Shown here piece after piece: positions 1 to 7,349 of a DNA stretch of 64,000 nt. The notes below the pieces were generated by a model. It was not told the origin of the DNA. It worked only from the letters and a program-made list of their open reading frames with translations, and made no database searches. Location of the stretch: assembly GCA_024711295.1 (NCBI GenBank), contig JANJTB010000007.1:1-64000 (forward strand), read 5' to 3'. Made by a program: the position numbers and the translations under genes. This DNA comes from a bacterium (lineage in GTDB: Bacteria; Bacteroidota; Ignavibacteria; Kapaibacteriales; UBA2268). Each line of letters begins with the position of its first letter. Position 1 is the first letter of the stretch.

Positions 1-6
1 GTATTT

Positions 7-175
7 GATTCTAATAAACGATTCCAGAGCTTTAAAATCTGATGTTTGATGTTAATATCGGAAACCTGGCATTTGATTCTAATAAACGATTCCAGAGCTT
101 TAAAATCTGATGTTTGATGTTAATATCGGAATCTTACAATCTGATTCTAATAAACGATTCCAGAGCTTTAAAAAT
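7..175. repeat. 68-bp tandem direct repeat
   Basis: Units begin at 7, 75 and 143, an exact 68-bp period. Units 1 and 2 agree over about the first 57 bases. Unit 3 keeps only about the first 31 bases before diverging. The bases before position 7 resemble the end of unit 1, so the array may continue left of the window. Each unit contains the word GATTCCAGAGC, which recurs through the element. It could be a set of iterons, an end repeat or a protein-binding array; the sequence does not decide. Confidence 0.9.
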
Positions 176-344
176 AACAACCAATAATTTTTTATTATTA
201 ATTCTTTTAAATAGCAAAAAAAAAAGCTCTGTAATCAGTAGTTACAAAGCTATTAATAATCATTTACACACAAAAAGCAAAAAGCAAAAAGTAAAAGGAA
301 AACAAGCAAAAGAAACGTTTATAAATTATTGTTTGTTCTGATAT

Positions 345-551
345 TTACAACGGTTTATTATCTTTTTTATTATTCCTTTTAAGGTTAAGATTTCTTAGTT
401 CGTTTTCAATCTGGTTTATTTGTGACGTGGTTAAGTCTAAAAGCATTATTAATTCATTTTTTTTCTGATTATAACTGTTTAATAGTGCGAGTTTTGAATC
501 ATAATCAATTGAATCATTAAATTGTTTTGTTGTTTCAAATTCATTTAACAT
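345..551 (-). CDS. Small coiled-coil protein of the element, unknown function
   Basis: This 68-aa protein is rich in Asn, Leu, Lys and Glu, with a heptad-like helical stretch from about residue 20 to 58 and a basic C-terminus. It is not a recognised family. An AAGGAAT box lies a short distance upstream of the ATG, the same kind of leader seen before other genes of this element, which supports it as a real gene. It is the last gene of the minus-strand series before the 68-bp repeats. Confidence 0.6.
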   Translation of the reverse strand: MLNEFETTKQFNDSIDYDSKLALLNSYNQKKNELIMLLDLTTSQINQIENELRNLNLKRNNKKDNKPL

Positions 552-564
552 TTTTTTTTATTCC

Positions 565-1320
565 TTATAATTCTGATTCCAGATTGTTTGTTTGCTCTGG
601 TTTTTCTAATTCCAAAATTTTAATACTAGACGTGTCAAATTCGCTTGAATATTCCAACAAATTAATCTTAGCATTGTAAACAGATGTATTTATAAAAGTA
701 TCTATAATTCTTTTTAAATCGTTTGCATTAAAAGAAAATTCATAACTAAGATAATTCGATTGTTTCTTTTTTAAATATATCTTTTTTGATTTCTGTAAAT
801 AATCGTCTAAAAAGTCTATATATTCCAGAGCTGTATTTTTTAGAGAAATTATTTCATTTATCTTTGTAACGATTTCTTTTAATTCATTTAGTTTGCTGTT
901 TTTATAGAAAATAGTCAATAAATTTTCGTGCTTAGTTTTTATATTATTAATTATCAATTCCACTTTTATAGTAGATTCATTTAATTCTTTATATTGTTTG
1001 TCTAATTGTTTGGTATTTATTAAAAGTTTGGAATCAGTTATTAAGCTGTTTTTTTCGTGTATTTCTTTGTATTTATCAGTTAGAATCTGTAATTTGCCGT
1101 TTAATTCGTTTAGCTCTTTTGTGCTTTTTTCTAGATTAATTTCTAAAAATTTCAATTCGTCTGGTATTAAATTTGGATTGTTGTAATACCTTTCATAGTA
1201 AGCATTATTTTTTATGCCGTAATTTTTAGGAATCGGTTGTAATTCTGATTCCAGATAGTTTGTTTGCTCTGGTTTTTTAATTTCAGAATTAATTTGTTTT
1301 CTTAAATTTGCAATATTCAT
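565..1320 (-). CDS. Coiled-coil protein with the same short motif at both ends
   Basis: This 251-aa, strongly helical, Lys/Asn/Leu-rich protein has a long coiled-coil region at about residues 50-180. The motif KPEQTN-x-LESEL occurs near residue 17 and again as the last residues of the protein, and the DNA encoding it is a 38-bp direct repeat with one mismatch. A leader of the form AAAAGGTTTAAAA precedes the ATG. It lies downstream of the ATPase gene, with a possible micro-gene between them. The family is not recognised. A structural or DNA-binding accessory role is possible but unsupported. Confidence 0.65.
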   Translation of the reverse strand: MNIANLRKQINSEIKKPEQTNYLESELQPIPKNYGIKNNAYYERYYNNPNLIPDELKFLEINLEKSTKELNELNGKLQILTDKYKEIHEKNSLITDSKLLINTKQLDKQYKELNESTIKVELIINNIKTKHENLLTIFYKNSKLNELKEIVTKINEIISLKNTALEYIDFLDDYLQKSKKIYLKKKQSNYLSYEFSFNANDLKRIIDTFINTSVYNAKINLLEYSSEFDTSSIKILELEKPEQTNNLESEL

Positions 1321-1435
1321 TTTTAAACCTTTTGAATAATTTTAATAATATAAGGAATCGGAATTAATATCGTATTTCAATTGTATTTTGCTCTGGTTAT
1401 TTGATACGTTTTTTTCAGATTTAAGAATTAAATCA

Positions 1436-1522
1436 TTATTTAACGTCAATAACCGTCAAACCACCTTTTAATAATATCGGAATATCATTTATAATTATAT
1501 CGGTTAATTCTGGTTTTATCAT
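1436..1522 (-). CDS. Possible 28-aa micro-gene
   Basis: A 28-codon frame begins with ATG at 1522 and ends with TAA at 1436-1438. It is preceded by AAAAGGAATAAAG at ribosome-binding distance, matching the leaders of the neighbouring genes. It falls in the gap between the ATPase gene and the coiled-coil gene. The peptide begins MIKPELTDI and contains the hydrophobic stretch IPILLKGG. The support is the conserved leader only; no family is recognised. Confidence 0.35.
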   Translation of the reverse strand: MIKPELTDIIINDIPILLKGGLTVIDVK

Positions 1523-1537
1523 TTTTCTTTATTCCTT

Positions 1538-2761
1538 TTAAAAATTTAATTCATTATTTAATTCTGATTCCAATAATAAACGATAAAAATATATATTGCC
1601 GTGACCGTTTAACTTGCTTTTATAAAGATAATAATTTGTTTCTTTTATCGGAATCGGAATCTTTTCATTTAATATATGATTTAACCTTTGCTTTACAATC
1701 GAATTGCTTTTAATACCAATTCTTAATGATATGAATTTTTCTAAATCGGTTGCTTTTATTGTTGTTGCAATTGTGAAATCTTTATTATCATTTTCAAAAC
1801 AAATAAAATTTTCTTTTATTAATTCAATAATTTCATTTATGGAATCGTTAAAAATTGTAATAACGTCGTTTTCGTTTGTCAATTCCAGAGTTTCAAAAGA
1901 TTCATTATATTTAAAATGTAATGATTCCGATTTTTTATAATACCTTTGATGTAAATTTTGAAACTCTAAAAAGCCGTTTTTAGCAATACACGAAAATGAC
2001 GTTACAGACTTATTAAGTGCTTCACTACCAAAATGTCCACGTGCTTTTTTTTCTTTTCCTGTCTGGTTTTCGTGTATCACAATAATAAAAGTGTATTCAT
2101 ATAAATTTATCAAACGGTTAAAGAATTGCATTAAATTAACAGAATCATTTGATTTATTAAAGTCAATACCTAAATCAGTTGCAACGTCAATAATACAAAT
2201 TATATGCTTGTTGTTTGTCTGGTTTAAATAGTCTAAAAAGTCAATAATATATGTTTGTCTTAAATCGGTTTCGATTTCCGCCAGACTAGTATAAATAAAA
2301 TTTTCTGTTTTTGGTATGGAATCGGAATTAAAAGAATCAATTATTTTAGCATTATAAAGTATTTTTTTTATAGCATACGGGAAACCGTTTTTTAAATCTC
2401 TTTCCGTATCAATATAAACTAAAATTGTTTCTTTTGAATCAATTGTATCTAGATGTAAATTGCCGTTTACTGATTCCAGATTTTTGTTTTTACATATTAC
2501 GATACTTGCAATCATACCAACAATCATACTTTTAAAACTTCCTTTTTGTCCCTGTATCAATGTAATTGCATAAGGAAAAACAATCGGAATATCGTTTATC
2601 GTTACAATCGGTTTAGGTTTTATTAGTTTCTTTTGTAAATTGTTGTAAATTTTATCTGATATTTGCAATAATTTACTTACTGATTCTGGTTTTTGTGATT
2701 CCAGAATTAAACTATTCAAACCGTTTGCCGTTAATTCTTTATATTCTGGAATATTAATCAT
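1538..2761 (-). CDS. RepA-like AAA/RecA-fold ATPase (replication helicase)
   Basis: This 407-aa protein probably unwinds DNA for replication of the element. The Walker A motif GQKGSFKS is at residues 71-78. The Walker B motif IICIID is at about 187-192. A later HENQ...GHFGSEALNKS segment matches the sensor region of RepA/AAA_25 helicases found in plasmids and mobilizable elements. The C-terminal part (about 300-407) has no domain I recognise and may be a DNA-binding region. Its ATG overlaps the end of the primase-like gene by 8 bp, so the two are probably translationally coupled. The ATPase fold is clear; the replicative role is inferred from the neighbour. Confidence 0.8.
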   Translation of the reverse strand: MINIPEYKELTANGLNSLILESQKPESVSKLLQISDKIYNNLQKKLIKPKPIVTINDIPIVFPYAITLIQGQKGSFKSMIVGMIASIVICKNKNLESVNGNLHLDTIDSKETILVYIDTERDLKNGFPYAIKKILYNAKIIDSFNSDSIPKTENFIYTSLAEIETDLRQTYIIDFLDYLNQTNNKHIICIIDVATDLGIDFNKSNDSVNLMQFFNRLINLYEYTFIIVIHENQTGKEKKARGHFGSEALNKSVTSFSCIAKNGFLEFQNLHQRYYKKSESLHFKYNESFETLELTNENDVITIFNDSINEIIELIKENFICFENDNKDFTIATTIKATDLEKFISLRIGIKSNSIVKQRLNHILNEKIPIPIKETNYYLYKSKLNGHGNIYFYRLLLESELNNELNF

Positions 2762-3755
2762 AAATTAAACCGTTTTCAATATCAATAATCTTTGCATTTT
2801 CATTTCCAAACCACAATCTTACAACGTCATTGCATTGTTTATCAGCATTGTAATAAGCAATAAATTTATTTAGAATATTAATGTAATCGTTTTCATTTTC
2901 TATTAAAAAAGGTAATTTAAACAATATTCTATACCTGTTTTTTTGCTCTGTATGGTTAAAACTAGTATAAATTAGACTTGCCGTTTGTGTCAATTCCATA
3001 TTTAAACCGTTTTCAAGTGGTAAATTGCCGTCTATATCAATACAAAAACAATCAGAGCCAAACCAATTATTTTTTACTCTGGAATCAGAATCATTTTTCA
3101 AATTGCAAGTTATAAAAGCAAACCCAGACTTTATAATATTTATTAACTCTGGAATATCATATAAAACATTTTTAAAGTTTTTTGAGTAATGATTCTTATT
3201 GCCGTCTGGAATTTCTTTATTTTTAAAATTTTCGTTTATTGCTAGTCTTAAAAGTCTTGTTTTTGATTGCAAATTTAAATCGTTTGCATAAGTCATTAAA
3301 TCAATTATATCATACCCAGAGCTTATAAATTCGTTAATTGTGGTTTGTATTGCTGTATCGGAAAATCTATAAATCAATTTATCACGTTTTGGAATATTGA
3401 TTCCTAGATATGTTTTTCTTGCCGTTTGTTGAATCTGGTTAAATTTGTAAGTTGATGTATTTTTAAATTTATCGGTTAATTCTGATTTATTACGGCTGTA
3501 ATACTCTTTAAAATCAAAGTTATACAATTTTGCATAATAAAGTAAAGTTGCAATTGAAATACTTTTTAACCTTTTTTCAATTTTATTTTGTATTTCGTTT
3601 GGTTTTTCATTTTGCATTGAATCTAAAATATACAAAGATTCGTTTAAATTAAAGGAATTTGCAACACTTGATATAACCTTTAACCAATCATTATACGGCA
3701 AACGTGGAAAACTTTTGACAATCTCACGTGCTAAGTTTACAGATATATTGTTCAT
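2754..3755 (-). CDS. Archaeo-eukaryotic primase-like (PrimPol) protein
   Basis: This 333-aa protein has an N-terminal helical segment with YNDWLKV near residue 21, resembling the PriCT-type domain of mobile-element primases. After a linker comes a probable primase-polymerase core: a CIDID motif with Asp240 and Asp242, then SFNH (His268) and RYRILFKLP, matching the metal-binding and nucleotide-binding order of AEP primases. The N-terminal placement of the PriCT-like part is less usual. It begins 1 bp after the HTH gene and overlaps the helicase gene, forming a compact replication operon. The assignment rests on motifs only. Confidence 0.6.
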   Translation of the reverse strand: MNNISVNLAREIVKSFPRLPYNDWLKVISSVANSFNLNESLYILDSMQNEKPNEIQNKIEKRLKSISIATLLYYAKLYNFDFKEYYSRNKSELTDKFKNTSTYKFNQIQQTARKTYLGINIPKRDKLIYRFSDTAIQTTINEFISSGYDIIDLMTYANDLNLQSKTRLLRLAINENFKNKEIPDGNKNHYSKNFKNVLYDIPELINIIKSGFAFITCNLKNDSDSRVKNNWFGSDCFCIDIDGNLPLENGLNMELTQTASLIYTSFNHTEQKNRYRILFKLPFLIENENDYINILNKFIAYYNADKQCNDVVRLWFGNENAKIIDIENGLIYD

Positions 3756-3756
3756 T

Positions 3757-4020
3757 TTAATTATTTCTATCTTTGTTTAAAACTGATTCCAGATTTTTTT
3801 TTGAAAATCGCAATACTCCGTTTGTGTCTAAACCGTGTATTTTTCCAGATTTAAACCACCTGTAAACCGTTGAATTTGAAACTTTATATAATTCGGATAC
3901 GTCTTTAACCGTCAAAATTGAATCAGAATCAGAGTTAAAAACTCTGGAATCAAGCACGTCAATAATTTCATTTCTAATTACATTTTTTAATTCGTTTACG
4001 TCAAATTCTAACTTAATCAT
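3757..4020 (-). CDS. Excisionase-like helix-turn-helix DNA-binding protein
   Basis: This 87-aa protein has a MerR/excisionase-type winged HTH in its C-terminal half. LTVKDVSELYKVSNSTVYRW is followed by F-K-SGKIHG and a turn that leads into the wing. The family binds DNA as recombination directionality factors or transcription regulators. It is the first gene of the replication operon and lies next to the recombinase module, so it may control both excision and replication. The leader AAGGTTAAAA precedes the ATG. Confidence 0.75.
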   Translation of the reverse strand: MIKLEFDVNELKNVIRNEIIDVLDSRVFNSDSDSILTVKDVSELYKVSNSTVYRWFKSGKIHGLDTNGVLRFSKKNLESVLNKDRNN

Positions 4021-4105
4021 TTTTAACCTTATTTTTTGTAAAACAATCTGTAAAACAAATATTATCTTAATTCAAATATTTTCCTTATTTTTGTATTAAT
4101 TATGA

Positions 4106-4186
4106 TTATTCGTAATTAAAAAAGGTTTTTTGATTCCAAAACTTTAAAAGCTCTGGAATTGCTTTTTTGAAATTACAAAAAATCAT
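4106..4186 (-). CDS. Possible 26-aa micro-gene
   Basis: ATG at 4186 opens a 26-codon frame ending in TAA at 4106-4108. It is preceded by TTTAAGGTTAAAA, the same leader as the HTH gene and the 213-aa and 157-aa genes. The peptide is aromatic and basic, starting MIFCNFKKAIPELLKF. A stable hairpin lies just upstream. A short regulatory or toxic peptide would fit the setting, but the only evidence is the matching leader. Confidence 0.35.
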   Translation of the reverse strand: MIFCNFKKAIPELLKFWNQKTFFNYE

Positions 4187-4201
4187 TTTTAACCTTAAAT
4201 T

Positions 4202-4245
4202 AACCGTGCTTAACCGTCTGGAAAATGATTTAGCACGGTTTTTTA
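4202..4245. terminator. Hairpin with T-tract on the plus strand, upstream of the replication operon
   Basis: The arms AACCGTGCT (4202-4210) and AGCACGGTT (4232-4240) pair perfectly and are followed on the plus strand by TTTTA. No plus-strand gene is nearby, so it could end a small plus-strand RNA running against the replication operon. Alternatively it could act as a leader structure for the 26-aa micro-gene on the minus strand. Confidence 0.5.
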
Positions 4246-4304
4246 TTACAAAAATACTATCTTATTTTATCATATATAATCAAAAAGTTTTCCATATAAT
4301 AAAA

Positions 4305-4946
4305 TTATGCAATTTTTTTGTCTTTTTTCTTTTCTAAAATATTTTGAATTTCTTCAACGTTCCGAACAAACTCAAAATTACTTTGCTTGTTGAAATCTTT
4401 ATGTAAATTCCTAATTTTACTTTGTTGCAACAAACTGTAAAATGATTTATGTAAATATTCTAGTCTAAATTTTAACTCTGATAAAAATAAATAATAGTCA
4501 ATTAAAAATTGTGTTTGCTCTCTATTCATTAAAGTGTCAATTTTGCTTAATTGCAATTGTATGTAATCATTTACAACGTCAAAGCACAAAACAACATCAT
4601 TATAATAGAAATTTTCGTCAATTGAATATAAATATTTTGAATCACAATCAATTGAAAAATTTGAAAAATAAGTATAATTATCAAATTCTAAATCGTAATT
4701 ACTTGACTTATCGGTATAATAGCATAAATAATTATCAATTGATTCAAACAAAAGATTAGATAATTTTTCAGTTCCAAAAATCTCTAAAATATTTGAGATA
4801 GGTTCGTAAAACTCTGTAAATCGTTTCATTTTTGCTAGTTCGTCTTGTATTTCTTTAATCTGTTTGCTATATATTGCCGTGCCTAGATAACTAGTATTAG
4901 AGCCCATAACGTTTGGTTTTTCTGTTTTTGATACTGTAATTTTCAT
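4305..4946 (-). CDS. Unknown helical protein of the element
   Basis: This 213-aa protein is rich in Tyr, Asp, Ser and Leu, with predicted helices at about residues 25-70 and 130-185 and a basic tail ending KKKDKKIA. No signal peptide, membrane segment or catalytic motif is seen. A TAAAAAGGTTAAAA leader precedes the ATG. It is similar in composition and helical build to the 157-aa protein encoded just upstream, but I cannot show homology. Function unknown. Confidence 0.6.
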   Translation of the reverse strand: MKITVSKTEKPNVMGSNTSYLGTAIYSKQIKEIQDELAKMKRFTEFYEPISNILEIFGTEKLSNLLFESIDNYLCYYTDKSSNYDLEFDNYTYFSNFSIDCDSKYLYSIDENFYYNDVVLCFDVVNDYIQLQLSKIDTLMNREQTQFLIDYYLFLSELKFRLEYLHKSFYSLLQQSKIRNLHKDFNKQSNFEFVRNVEEIQNILEKKKDKKIA

Positions 4947-4960
4947 TTTTAACCTTTTTA

Positions 4961-5434
4961 TTAATTGTTTGAAAAATAAATACTTTTTACTAATTGGTTT
5001 AATTCTATTAATTCTGATTCCAGAGTATTAAAATATTCGTTTAAGGAATCATTATTCAAGCTGTTTATTTCAATTTTTACTAGCTTGTAATAATCAGAAA
5101 TTTTACTGTAATATTGATTATAGTTCATTTGGAATCTGTTTTTTAAAACATCATTTTCAAAAACGTCACGAAAATAATAAATATCAAAAGATTCATAATC
5201 TTTGTAAACGTCTGGGATTGATTCCGAAATATTATCGGAATGATCATAAAAGTAATTTAAAAAAACAGTAACACTATTATTCAATAATTTCTTGTATATT
5301 TCAATATTTTCAAGTTTGAAATAATCTAAGAAATCAGATTCAATTGATTCATTATAAATCAATAAGTTTAAACGTTTTATTCTATCCAAAAAAGGAAAAA
5401 TAAAACTTGTTGAATAGATTTTTTGGTTTATCAT
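4961..5434 (-). CDS. Unknown helical Tyr/Asn/Ser-rich protein of the element
   Basis: This 157-aa acidic helical protein has many Tyr, Asn and Ser residues and no recognised domain. The AAGGTTAAAAA leader precedes the ATG. It stands 14 bp upstream of the 213-aa gene and probably shares its transcript. It was presumably the first gene after the integrase before the 303-bp insertion separated them. Function unknown. Confidence 0.55.
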   Translation of the reverse strand: MINQKIYSTSFIFPFLDRIKRLNLLIYNESIESDFLDYFKLENIEIYKKLLNNSVTVFLNYFYDHSDNISESIPDVYKDYESFDIYYFRDVFENDVLKNRFQMNYNQYYSKISDYYKLVKIEINSLNNDSLNEYFNTLESELIELNQLVKSIYFSNN

Positions 5435-5447
5435 TTTTTAACCTTAA

Positions 5448-5514
5448 AATTTATGAATAAAAAATATTTGAGTTATGCCAAACCTTTGCATAACTTTGTA
5501 ATTTCACTTGTTAA
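5448..5514. repeat. 67-bp direct repeat, left copy (duplicated integrase 3' end)
   Basis: This copy matches 5751-5817 at 66 of 67 positions, with an exact 303-bp offset. Read on the minus strand it encodes the last 13 residues of the integrase and its stop codon; the single difference is synonymous. Inside it, AGTTATGC (5471-5478) and GCATAACT (5488-5495) form a perfect inverted repeat around the 9-bp spacer CAAACCTTT. This is the layout of a tyrosine-recombinase core site. Confidence 0.85.
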
Positions 5515-5517
5515 CGG

Positions 5518-5742
5518 TCAATGCCACCTGACACGCATTTCAGCAGATTCTTTTATCTTAGACAAATCAGTTGAACCTTGCCCGTAATGTAAAGCATCTA
5601 TCCACCAATCATCATCAACATCAGACGGGTGCTTACCATATCTTCTAACGTATTCATCTTCGGCTATTTTTCTATACCCAAAAGATTCTCGCAACAGTTT
5701 TACTGACTTGTCTATTGCTTTTTGCCATTGTTTATCTGTCAT
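5518..5742 (-). CDS. 74-aa protein carried by the repeat-flanked insert
   Basis: This small soluble charged protein starts MTDKQWQKAID and contains RRYGKHPSDVDDDWWIDAL. It has many charged and aromatic residues and no membrane segment. The family is not recognised. Its DNA is visibly richer in GC than the rest of the element, and its leader lacks the AAGGTTAAAA box common to the neighbours. It sits exactly between the two 67-bp repeats, in the same direction as the integrase, and so looks like a separately acquired cassette. Confidence 0.65.
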   Translation of the reverse strand: MTDKQWQKAIDKSVKLLRESFGYRKIAEDEYVRRYGKHPSDVDDDWWIDALHYGQGSTDLSKIKESAEMRVRWH

Positions 5743-5750
5743 TTTATTTC

Positions 5751-5817
5751 AATTTATGAATAAAAAATATTTGAGTTATGCTAAACCTTTGCATAACTTT
5801 GTAATTTCACTTGTTAA
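5751..5817. repeat. 67-bp direct repeat, right copy (integrase 3' end, putative att core)
   Basis: This copy spans the last 13 codons and stop of the integrase gene plus 25 bp beyond. The inverted arms AGTTATGC (5774-5781) and GCATAACT (5791-5798) flank the 9-bp spacer TAAACCTTT. The only mismatch to the left copy is the first spacer base. Recombination between the copies would release a 303-bp circle with the 74-aa gene and leave the integrase intact. Confidence 0.85.
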
Positions 5818-6987
5818 ATTTTCACGATTTAAATTTACGTATTTATCAAAACTAGTGTCATTTTTGTGTCCTGTAATCATTTTTACATATTTTGTATTTA
5901 TTCCAGATTCCAGAGCCAAATTGATAAAAGTTCGTCTTGCCGTATGTGATGTAATTAATTCGTATTTTGGTTTAGTTACATAATTACGGTTGATTCCAAT
6001 ATAGTTTGATATACTGATTAATTCTGTAATATCAGAATATTTGCAAACTAATTGGATTTTTCTATTATAGAGTTTTAACAACAATTTTGAATCAAATAAA
6101 TATTTATTTGTTTTATCGGAATATTCATTAATTATTGGTTTTATTAGCTCTGGAATCGGAATCATTATCGTGGAATCGGTTTTTTGAGTGCTTAAAACTA
6201 TAAAATCTTTTTGAATTTGTGTTTTTTTCAATAATACCAAATCGGAAAATCTAAGCCCTGTAAATATTTGCACTAAAAACATATCTTTATATAGTTTTAA
6301 ATTTTCTGATTCCAGAGCAAAAATTTTTTGAATATCGGTTTTATTTAAAATTACAAATTCTTTTTTAGTTTTTAGATTTTTAAGATTTTTAAAATTCAAA
6401 TCTAAATCATAACCAAATGAATCAGTAATTACGTTAATTGTAGATTTAAAAATTGAAATCATTAAATTGATATAAGTTGCTGTATATTCTTTTTTAATCA
6501 TATAATTAACAAACTGATTAACTGTAATTTGATTTAAATTATTAATATCTGGAATAATGCCAGAATCAGAGCAAAAAGAATCAAACAAACTTTTAAAAGT
6601 TTTGTAAGTTACTTTTGATTGTTGCTTAATATTTTTTGAGTTAAAAACTCTATCAATTAAATTTAAAAAATTATCATTTTTTGAATCTGGTTTTATAATT
6701 TCGTTTACATACCTTTTTAACTCTGGAATTGAAATCTTTTTTTGCAATCTTTTAGAATTAAAGATATAATCTGTAATTTGAATTTCAATACTTTGCAAAA
6801 ATGAATTATACGTAATATGATTTTTACAGTTCTTTTTTACTTTTTGCTTTTCAATGTCCCAAAATTCCGATTCTATTTTAATTCCAGAATCAAACGTAAA
6901 ACGTTTTTTGTTATAAGTCAAAATAACTTTAATAGCAAATTTTTTGCTTTTTGTGTCATTCCTTTTATGTAAATTAAACCGTATCAT
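5776..6987 (-). CDS. Tyrosine recombinase (integrase)
   Basis: This 403-aa protein catalyses site-specific DNA strand exchange for integration and excision. The first catalytic Arg is in TGLRFSDL. His348 and Arg351 are in HTARR, His374 is in GHK, and the probable nucleophile Tyr383 is in DKYVN. The N-terminal part has the arm-binding and SAM-like build of Bacteroidota integrases. The last 13 residues, after the nucleophile, are encoded inside the 67-bp repeat, so exchange at that site regenerates the reading frame. The leader has AAGGAATC before the ATG. A region of palindromes lies upstream. Confidence 0.93.
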   Translation of the reverse strand: MIRFNLHKRNDTKSKKFAIKVILTYNKKRFTFDSGIKIESEFWDIEKQKVKKNCKNHITYNSFLQSIEIQITDYIFNSKRLQKKISIPELKRYVNEIIKPDSKNDNFLNLIDRVFNSKNIKQQSKVTYKTFKSLFDSFCSDSGIIPDINNLNQITVNQFVNYMIKKEYTATYINLMISIFKSTINVITDSFGYDLDLNFKNLKNLKTKKEFVILNKTDIQKIFALESENLKLYKDMFLVQIFTGLRFSDLVLLKKTQIQKDFIVLSTQKTDSTIMIPIPELIKPIINEYSDKTNKYLFDSKLLLKLYNRKIQLVCKYSDITELISISNYIGINRNYVTKPKYELITSHTARRTFINLALESGINTKYVKMITGHKNDTSFDKYVNLNRENLTSEITKLCKGLA

Positions 6988-7349
6988 TTTTTTTTGATTC
7001 CTTAAATATTCCAGAAAAACAAGTTTTTAAAAATTCATAATTCAATTTTCTAATTTTTGAATATTGGTTAATATTAACCAATTGACTACTAACTAATAGT
7101 AAATTACTATATTCTTTTGCTTGTTGTTATTAGTAGTCTGGTATTTTTTATTCATTTTCAATTAATCTTTTTTTCATTTTTCAATTTGCCGTCTGGAATC
7201 TTTAAAAAAAATTGATAAATATTACACTACAAATATAAACGTATGTAATGACGTATGCAAATAAATAATTAAATATGACAAATTTATTTTTCTTTTATTC
7301 TTAAATAAACCAATATCAGAGCTAAGAAACAAACATCTATATTCTTTAA
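6988..7349. promoter_or_regulatory. Integrase upstream region with palindromes
   Basis: This 362-bp AT-rich gap holds a perfect 20-bp palindrome, ATTGGTTAATATTAACCAAT, at 7063-7082. It also holds an inverted repeat with arms GACTACTAA (7084-7092) and TTAGTAGTC (7130-7138), and a doubled CGTATG near 7231-7247. The position upstream of the integrase fits operators or recombinase arm sites. No gene is seen. Confidence 0.5.

Noticed and set aside
1-175. 68-bp repeats as a CRISPR array
   Set aside because: The units are contiguous with nearly identical content and no variable spacers; no cas genes.
114-341. 75-aa plus-strand frame across the 68-bp repeats
   Set aside because: It runs through the tandem repeat, is opposite to all genes of the element and has low-complexity sequence and no leader.
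4511-4759. 82-aa plus-strand frame
   Set aside because: It lies inside the 213-aa minus-strand gene and is a low-complexity Asn/Tyr/Leu shadow.
5708-5983. 91-aa plus-strand frame over the right repeat
   Set aside because: It is the complementary strand of the integrase 3' end and the repeat.
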